A stretch of 64,000 nucleotides of DNA from Mycobacterium sp. 3519A. GTDB taxonomy: Bacteria; Actinomycetota; Actinomycetes; Mycobacteriales; Mycobacteriaceae. The stretch is taken from positions 1 through 64,000 of the forward strand of contig NZ_OESG01000012.1 in assembly GCF_900240945.1 (NCBI RefSeq), given 5' to 3'. Each line of letters opens with the position of its first letter. Position 1 is the first letter of the stretch. Both the position numbers and the translations under genes were made by a program. Below are positions 58,671 through 64,000 of the stretch, piece after piece. Below the pieces are notes generated by a model. The model was given only the letters and a program-made list of their open reading frames with translations. It had not been told where the DNA came from and made no database searches.

Positions 58671-59825
58671 CTACAGGCTGAAATCGATGACGCCGCGGAT
58701 GATCTCGCCGTTCAGCAGGTCGCGGTAGCCGTCGTTGATGTCGTCGAGTGCGTAGCGCCTGGTGATCATCTCGTCGAGTTGCAGCTGACCCGTTTCGTAG
58801 AGCTTGGCGAACCGGGCGACGTCGACACGCGGGTTGCACGACCCGTACACGGTGCCGACGAGGTTCTTGTTCCACAGGATGAACTCCTGCAGGTTGATCG
58901 CGATGGAACTGGTGGTCTGCTTGGTCATTCCGGTCAGCACGCAGGTGCCGCCCTTGCGGGTGAGGTTCAGCGCCGCCTGCACGTCATGCTTGCAGATCAG
59001 CGATGGGGACAGGACGACGCTGTCGGCCATCAGCCCGTTGGTCAACTCGCTGACCACCGGAAGCGCTTCATCGGCCGTGGCGACGGTGTGCGTGGCACCG
59101 AACTGCAAGGCGGACTTTTGTTTGAACGCAACGGGGTCCACCGCGACGATGTGGGCGGCGCCGTTGATGCGCGCGCCCTGGATCGCGCCGGTCCCGATAC
59201 CGCCGCAACCGATGACGACGACGGTGTCGCCGGCAGCCACCTTGGCGCGATTCTCCGCCGACCCGAACCCGGTCGGCACGCCGCACGACAGCAGCGCCAT
59301 CGGCAACAGGGGTAAGCGCTTGTCGATCTTGACGATCGAATCCGTCGAAACGACAGTGTGTTTGGAGAACGCGCCGACCTTGGACAGATGCCCGAGCTGA
59401 CGCCCGTCGGCGGTGTGATGCCGAAAGGTGCCGTCCGTCGGCATCCCGGGAACCATCACCTGCGCGCCCATGTCGCAGATGTACTCCATACCCGCGTTGC
59501 ACCACCGGCATTGTCCGCAGACCGCGACGAACGACGTCACGACGTGGTCGCCGGGCGCGAATTGCGTTACGCCGTCACCGACTTGCTGCACCACGGCCGA
59601 GCCTTCGTGTCCGCCTATCATCGGGAACATCGACGGTAGGCCGAACGACTGCATCACCTCGTTGCTCGCCGACATGTCGCCGTTGAGGATGTGTTCGTCG
59701 GAGTGGCACAGCCCGGCGGCGGCCACTTCGATGAGCACTTCACCTGCGCGCGGCGGATCCAATTCGAAATCCTCGACCGACCACGGCCCGCCGACGTCGT
59801 GCAGGATCGCCGCGCGACTCCGCAT
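58671..59825 (-). CDS. Zn-dependent alcohol dehydrogenase, NDMA/mycofactocin type
   Basis: This 384-aa MDR-family enzyme has catalytic Zn ligands in GLCHSDEH and GGHEGS, and a structural Zn Cys set (VCGQCRWCNAGMEYIC). The NAD motif is GCGGIGTGAI. N-terminal MRSRAAILHDVGGPWSVED and overall features match the TIGR03989 NDMA-dependent group, whose tightly bound NAD is re-oxidised by mycofactocin. ATG 59825 is 2 nt from the P450 stop, so the two are co-expressed: hydroxylation, then alcohol oxidation. Confidence 0.9.
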   Translation of the reverse strand: MRSRAAILHDVGGPWSVEDFELDPPRAGEVLIEVAAAGLCHSDEHILNGDMSASNEVMQSFGLPSMFPMIGGHEGSAVVQQVGDGVTQFAPGDHVVTSFVAVCGQCRWCNAGMEYICDMGAQVMVPGMPTDGTFRHHTADGRQLGHLSKVGAFSKHTVVSTDSIVKIDKRLPLLPMALLSCGVPTGFGSAENRAKVAAGDTVVVIGCGGIGTGAIQGARINGAAHIVAVDPVAFKQKSALQFGATHTVATADEALPVVSELTNGLMADSVVLSPSLICKHDVQAALNLTRKGGTCVLTGMTKQTTSSIAINLQEFILWNKNLVGTVYGSCNPRVDVARFAKLYETGQLQLDEMITRRYALDDINDGYRDLLNGEIIRGVIDFSL

Positions 59826-59827
59826 GC

Positions 59828-61030
59828 TCAGGCCGACGCCGGTCGGAACGTCACCGGCAGGTGTTTCGGCGACCGGAACGGCATCCCGGTGATGTTGGTG
59901 TCGTCGTCTTCGATCAGCTCCAAGTCGGTGACCCGGTCGAACAAGCTGGTGAGCATCGCCTTCGTCTCGACCCGGGCCAGGTGCATGCCGAGGCAGCTGT
60001 GGATACCGCCCGCGAACGAGATGTGTGCGCGCCGCGGCCGGTGGATGTCGAACACATCGGGGTCGTCCCACCGCTTCTCGTCGCGGTTCGCCGCGCCGAT
60101 GCACAGGTTGACCTGCGCACCCTCGGGGATGGTGGCGCCGTGCATCTGGACCTCGCGGGTGGTGTTGCGTGTCACCAGAACCAGCGGAGTCTCGTACCGG
60201 ATGCCCTCCTCGATCGCGGCTCCGATGAGCTCGCGATCCCGTTGCACCGCCTCGAGCTGATCAGGGTGAGTCAGCAGCAGCTGCAACAGGTTTCCCGATG
60301 ACCGGTAGGTTGTCTCCAACCCCGCAGGCAGCAGCAACCGCAGGAACGAGATGATCGCCTCATCGGTGAGCTTCTCGCCGTCGATCTCCGCGGCGACGAG
60401 GACGCCGATGATGTCGTCGGTCATCTTGCTGCGCCGCTGATCCACCTGCTCCTGGAAATAGGTTCCGAGTTCGACGGATGCGGTCAGACCCATTTCGAGG
60501 TTCTCGCTGATCGAGATCAGGTCCAGCGACAACCGCCGGAACATCTCCAGATCTTCCTGCGGCAGGCCAAGAAGCGCGGCCGTGACCCTGGTCGGGAACT
60601 CGAACGTCAGCGCCTTGACGAGATCGACTTCGCCGTCGTGTTTGAACTCGTCGACGAGTTGATCGCAGATCGGGTCGATCACCTCGGGTTCCCACATGGC
60701 GAGCGCGCTCTGCTTGAACGCCTTGCTCACCAGGCTGCGATGGTCGTGGTGCTGCTTGCCCGCCATGCCGAGGATCGTCGGGCCGAAGACGAGGCCGATG
60801 GTTTTGTTGTACATCTCCGAGGCGAACACCGTGTCCTCGCGGAACGCAGTGAACACGGATTCGAAGTCGAACAACGTCCAATTCTCGGGGTTCTTGAGTT
60901 CGTCGGGCAGCAGGTGGCTCTCCATGAGCGTGCCGCGCCACACGGGCGTCGTCGTGCGCATGTGGTTGAAGAACGGATACGGATCGCTCGCGAGATCTGG
61001 GGCGCTCTGCGAATCGGTACTGGTGGTCAC
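59828..61030 (-). CDS. Cytochrome P450
   Basis: This 400-aa P450 has the I-helix LPAGLETTYRSS, the ExxR motif EEGIRYE and the heme-binding FAGGIHSCLGMHLAR with axial Cys346. GTG start 61030. It would hydroxylate a hydrophobic ring or chain. No ferredoxin reductase is in the window, but a Rieske-type ferredoxin is divergently transcribed next to it. CYP family cannot be assigned here. Confidence 0.92.
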   Translation of the reverse strand: MTTSTDSQSAPDLASDPYPFFNHMRTTTPVWRGTLMESHLLPDELKNPENWTLFDFESVFTAFREDTVFASEMYNKTIGLVFGPTILGMAGKQHHDHRSLVSKAFKQSALAMWEPEVIDPICDQLVDEFKHDGEVDLVKALTFEFPTRVTAALLGLPQEDLEMFRRLSLDLISISENLEMGLTASVELGTYFQEQVDQRRSKMTDDIIGVLVAAEIDGEKLTDEAIISFLRLLLPAGLETTYRSSGNLLQLLLTHPDQLEAVQRDRELIGAAIEEGIRYETPLVLVTRNTTREVQMHGATIPEGAQVNLCIGAANRDEKRWDDPDVFDIHRPRRAHISFAGGIHSCLGMHLARVETKAMLTSLFDRVTDLELIEDDDTNITGMPFRSPKHLPVTFRPASA

Positions 61031-61074
61031 CTGTGCCTCCCGGCAGCAGCATCTAGCGGCTGTGTCGCCCTATC

Positions 61075-61096
61075 TTTACTATTTTAGGTATTCTAG
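61075..61096. promoter_or_regulatory. Shared cluster motif in P450/ferredoxin gap
   Basis: TTTACTATTTTAGGTATTCTAG. ATTTTAGGTA equals 53394-53403 in the ACAD/SDR gap. The same position relative to two divergent starts in both places supports a common regulator. Confidence 0.5.
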
Positions 61097-61116
61097 GTCA
61101 AGGAAACCGAAGGGAC

Positions 61117-61476
61117 ATGATGCAGCGCCGACCGGTGTGCGCGATCGAAGACCTGCCTCCCGGGAGCATGAAGCTGGTCCAGGCCGGCAAGTTCGGCGTA
61201 GGCGTCTACAACATCGACGGCTCGCTGTATGCGATCGCGAACTACTGCTCGCACGAAGGCGCTCCGCTCTGCGCGGGCTACGTCGTCGGCACCAATGAAT
61301 ACGCACCGGATCTGCCGGGACAGCTGCGCCGTGTCCGCGAAGGTTCGATTGCGCGCTGCCCGTGGCACAACTGGGAGTTCGACATCACCACGGGAGTGAA
61401 CCTCGCCGACCCGAAGAAGCGGGTGCGCACCTATGAGGTGGACGTGAGCGACGGGCAGGTGTATCTGATCGCATGA
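61117..61476 (+). CDS. Rieske [2Fe-2S] ferredoxin
   Basis: This 119-aa protein has YCSHEGAPLC for the first Cys-x-His pair and CPWHNWEFDITTG for the Cys-x2-His pair, the fold of NirD/BphF-type ferredoxins. The spacing between the two halves is long (about 40 residues). It could pass electrons to the ring-hydroxylase at 46028 or the adjacent P450. Its stop overlaps the start of the next amidohydrolase by 4 nt. Confidence 0.92.
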   Translation: MMQRRPVCAIEDLPPGSMKLVQAGKFGVGVYNIDGSLYAIANYCSHEGAPLCAGYVVGTNEYAPDLPGQLRRVREGSIARCPWHNWEFDITTGVNLADPKKRVRTYEVDVSDGQVYLIA

Positions 61477-62534
61477 GCGAAGCTTGCGAGCGAATCATCG
61501 ACGCGAACGTGCAACCGCATTTCCGCTACAACGCGGAGATCCGGAAGTACCTTGCGCCCGCACACAAATTGCGTGCCATCCCCGACGTCGAACAGCAGTG
61601 GTACCAGGCGCCGGGCGGTGATTACCGGCAGGATCTTTACGGCGACGGATACCCGGGTTCCGATCCCGATACCGTGGCCAGGCACCTGTTCGACGAGGGC
61701 GGTGTCGACTCGGCGATCCTCAATCCGCTGACGCGCGGCAACATCGCCGACTATCTGCTCAACAGCCGGATCTGCGCGGCCGTGAACGACTGGCTGCTGG
61801 ACCGCTGGCTGGAACCCGACACCACCGACCGCTTCCGCGGCACCATCAGGGTCAACCCGGAAGACGTCAGGGGAGCGGTCGCCGAGATCGAGCGGTTGGC
61901 CGGGCATCCGAAGATGGTGCAGGTCGGCGTCCCGCTGCAGTCGCGAGAGCCCTACGGCAAGCCGATGTTCGAGCCGATCTGGGAAGCCGCCGCCGCGCAC
62001 GGCCTGCCAGTGGCCGTACACATCAACGGCGGCAACGGAGTTGACTACGCGCCGACGTTCGCCGGTCACGCGCATACCTACCCCGGCTACGCGGCGTTCA
62101 TGCCGCTGAATTCGTTCGTGCATCTTGCCACCCTGATCATCGAGGGCATGTTCGGGCGAATCCCCGGTCTGCGGTTCGTCTTCGCCGACGGCGGCTACGA
62201 CATCCTCACCCCACTGATGTGGCGGCTGGACACGTTCTGGATGTCGATGCGCGACCAAACCCCTTGGGTGGACCGGTATCCCAGCGAGTATCTGCGCGAC
62301 CATGTCCGGTTCTGCTCGTCGGCGCTGGACGGGCCGACCGACGCGGGACAGGCCGAACGATGGTTGGACTTCACCGACAAGGCCGACCTACTCATGTACG
62401 GCTCAGGTTATCCGCACTGGTCGAGTTCCGCGCCCGGCGAGGTGGTCGCGGGCCTCAACGAAGCACAACGCGAGAAGGTGTTGTGGCGCAACGCCAGTGA
62501 ATGCTACGGCGTCACGGAAGGGAGCCCCGCGTGA
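61473..62534 (+). CDS. Amidohydrolase-2 family protein 2, apparently without metal/catalytic residues
   Basis: This 353-aa PF04909-fold protein is translationally coupled to ferredoxin (4 nt overlap upstream) and to the next amidohydrolase (4 nt overlap). The N-terminal metal motif reads D10-A-N-V-Q14 in place of D-x-D-x-H, and the terminal Asp motif reads S-G-Y-P-H-W in place of S-D-Y-P-H-W. It keeps His in VAVHINGG. It is probably not active by the usual metal mechanism, and may be a structural partner of its neighbour. Confidence 0.87.
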   Translation: MSEACERIIDANVQPHFRYNAEIRKYLAPAHKLRAIPDVEQQWYQAPGGDYRQDLYGDGYPGSDPDTVARHLFDEGGVDSAILNPLTRGNIADYLLNSRICAAVNDWLLDRWLEPDTTDRFRGTIRVNPEDVRGAVAEIERLAGHPKMVQVGVPLQSREPYGKPMFEPIWEAAAAHGLPVAVHINGGNGVDYAPTFAGHAHTYPGYAAFMPLNSFVHLATLIIEGMFGRIPGLRFVFADGGYDILTPLMWRLDTFWMSMRDQTPWVDRYPSEYLRDHVRFCSSALDGPTDAGQAERWLDFTDKADLLMYGSGYPHWSSSAPGEVVAGLNEAQREKVLWRNASECYGVTEGSPA

Positions 62535-63685
62535 CGACCATCGAACGCGCGCAGCAGCACGCCGCCCAGGACGTCGCGGTGACCCTTGTCGACACCGACG
62601 TTCACCCGCTGCCGGTGTCGGCGGAAGTATTGAAGTCCTATGCCGCCGCAGAGTGGAAGGACAAGCTGTGGCCGACCGGCAACGCGGTCTCCACACTGTC
62701 GTACTTCTACGACACCCCCGATGCGTACAAGACGAATTCGCTTCGCGTCGACGCCGCACCTCCCGGTGGCGGTGTCGCGGGCAGCGATCCCGACTTCGCG
62801 GCGAAGCAACTCCTGGTGGACGCAGGCGTGAGCATCGCGATGCTGGAACCGATGTGCGACGCGCAGTTGCCGCACGCCGAACACGTGCTGAAGGCCACCT
62901 ACAACGACTGGTTGGCCGACATTTGGCTCGGCGACGGCAACTGGCACGGCCGGTGGCGCGGCGCGATCAGCGTCACCGCGCAGGACCCCGCCGCGGCCGC
63001 GCGGGAGATCGAGCGCTGGGCCGGCCATCCCTACATGGCCGAGGTGTTGATGACGCCCCAGACCCGCGGCATCCCGTTCGGCAGCCCGCATTTCGATCCA
63101 CTCTATGAAGCGGCGGCGCGGCATCGGCTGCCGGTCGCCACGCACCTGATGGGGCAGACGCCGTTCGAATTGATCCCAATCTATCCGGTGGGCAACCCTG
63201 CACACTGGCACGACTTCTTCGCCTCATGGCCGCTGCTGTACGTATCCCATCTGATGAGCCTGGTGTTCGACGGCGCGTTCGACCGGCACCCCGACCTGCG
63301 GGTCGTGTTCGTCGAAGGCGGCTTCACATGGGCGATGCCGGTGATGTGGCGGATGGACCGCATCTGGGAAAAGCGCAGAGGCGATCTGCCTCATGTCCGC
63401 CGCAGGCCGTCGGAGTACGTCCGCGAGCACGTGCGATTCACCACACAACCGCTCGAGGACGTCACCGTCGCGACGTATCGCGAATATTTGGAGATGATGG
63501 ATCTCGGTGACTGTCTGATGTTCTCGACCGACTATCCGCACTGGAGTTACGACTCGCCGGAGTGGGCCATCAGGCGGTTCCCCGCCGATCAGCGTGAGCG
63601 GATCATGCGCGGCAACGCCACTGCACTGTACGGCCTGCCGTCGACGGTCAAGGCGTTGCCGGGTGAACAACCACCGCCTGCCTGA
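62531..63685 (+). CDS. Amidohydrolase-2 family protein 3
   Basis: This 384-aa protein keeps D21-T-D23-V-H25 for metal binding, a second His in VATHLMGQ and the catalytic Asp in FSTDYPHWSYD. GTG 62531 overlaps the end of amidohydrolase 2. A roughly 30-residue insert with YFYDTPDAYKTNSLRVDA gives it extra length. If 2 and 3 form a complex, this is the catalytic subunit. It is followed by an NTF2-like gene with a 23-nt overlap. Confidence 0.88.
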   Translation: MTTIERAQQHAAQDVAVTLVDTDVHPLPVSAEVLKSYAAAEWKDKLWPTGNAVSTLSYFYDTPDAYKTNSLRVDAAPPGGGVAGSDPDFAAKQLLVDAGVSIAMLEPMCDAQLPHAEHVLKATYNDWLADIWLGDGNWHGRWRGAISVTAQDPAAAAREIERWAGHPYMAEVLMTPQTRGIPFGSPHFDPLYEAAARHRLPVATHLMGQTPFELIPIYPVGNPAHWHDFFASWPLLYVSHLMSLVFDGAFDRHPDLRVVFVEGGFTWAMPVMWRMDRIWEKRRGDLPHVRRRPSEYVREHVRFTTQPLEDVTVATYREYLEMMDLGDCLMFSTDYPHWSYDSPEWAIRRFPADQRERIMRGNATALYGLPSTVKALPGEQPPPA

Positions 63686-64000
63686 GGTCGCGGACCTGGT
63701 CCGGCAGTACGACGCGTTCTGGTCCAGCTTGGATTTCGCTGGCGTGGCCGAACTCTGGCTTCGCGGTGAACCGCAGCCGATCTATGTCGGTGACGAATAC
63801 GCCGAGCCCCTGATCGGCGTCGACGAGTTGGAGCGGCATTGGGCTCGGATCGCGGCCAGGCTCAAGACCGCGTCGGTGTCGTCGGCGTTGCGTGGGTGCG
63901 ACGTCGTCGACGACTCCGTGGTGAGGGCGCTGCTACTGAGCCGCTGGAGCCTGACCGGTACGGAGTCCGACGTCGAGCGCACCGGCGCCAGTTGGATCAC
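63663..64000 (+). CDS. NTF2/SnoaL-like protein (partial, runs off the window)
   Basis: From GTG 63663 the frame VADLVRQYDAFWSSLDFAGV then GEPQPIYVGDEYAEPLIG looks like an SnoaL/NTF2-like domain. It is truncated by the window's end, with over 110 residues visible. It overlaps the previous gene by 23 nt. Such folds act as cyclases, isomerases or binding partners in catabolic clusters. Confidence 0.7.
   Translation, partial: MNNHRLPEVADLVRQYDAFWSSLDFAGVAELWLRGEPQPIYVGDEYAEPLIGVDELERHWARIAARLKTASVSSALRGCDVVDDSVVRALLLSRWSLTGTESDVERTGASWI

Overview
The window is a high-GC actinobacterial chromosome segment, almost certainly a rapidly growing Mycobacterium (Mycolicibacterium). The evidence is the gene order 5S rRNA, TPR protein, HAD phosphatase, tlyA, nadK, recN, steA-like, mctB/steB, pyrG, NUDIX, xerD, parA-like, scpA, scpB, rluB-like, cmk, der. 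This follows the M. tuberculosis Rv1691-Rv1713 order. MmpS/MmpL, cutinases, an MPT64 homologue, DUF732 and mycofactocin-type dehydrogenases point the same way.

Layout. 1-20.4 kb: the end of an rRNA operon with a strong hairpin terminator, then a conserved housekeeping block made mostly of translationally coupled genes. A TetR/VOC pair is inserted after recN, and a monooxygenase/O-methyltransferase pair after xerD. 20.4-22 kb: a TauE exporter and an FeS-type photolyase broken by one in-frame amber codon. 22-25.5 kb: an accessory island at tRNA-Pro(GGG). It has three related repeat units, each bounded by a short copy of the tRNA 3' end, that flank a GNAT/DUF1778 toxin-antitoxin pair and a block with a Cys-rich exported protein and an IS481-type transposase fragment. 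No integrase is visible. 26-38 kb: mostly exported and cell-surface genes, plus an unusual peroxiredoxin-DUF742 fusion and a frameshifted FAD-linked oxidase. 38.5-45.7 kb: a DUF7159-like protein, then a TetR-mmpS-mmpL-DUF732-DUF5078-methyltransferase run on the minus strand. 46-64 kb: a large catabolic cluster.

Catabolic cluster. It holds a Rieske ring hydroxylase, a KstD-like flavoprotein, two atypical crotonases, a CaiB-type CoA-transferase, a coupled acyl-CoA dehydrogenase pair, a mycofactocin-type SDR and NDMA-type alcohol dehydrogenase, an acyl-CoA ligase, a P450, a Rieske ferredoxin, three amidohydrolase-2 proteins (one apparently without its metal and catalytic residues) and an NTF2-like protein. 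My inference is a route that hydroxylates a cyclic or aromatic/terpenoid substrate, oxidises the alcohol through mycofactocin, activates it with CoA and breaks it down by beta-oxidation-like steps. The substrate is unknown, and I do not recognise the whole set as a described pathway.

Decay and rearrangement are frequent: the amber photolyase, the frameshifted oxidase, a deletion-like fusion of the recN and tetR 3' ends, an E1-alpha dehydrogenase remnant and a truncated transposase.
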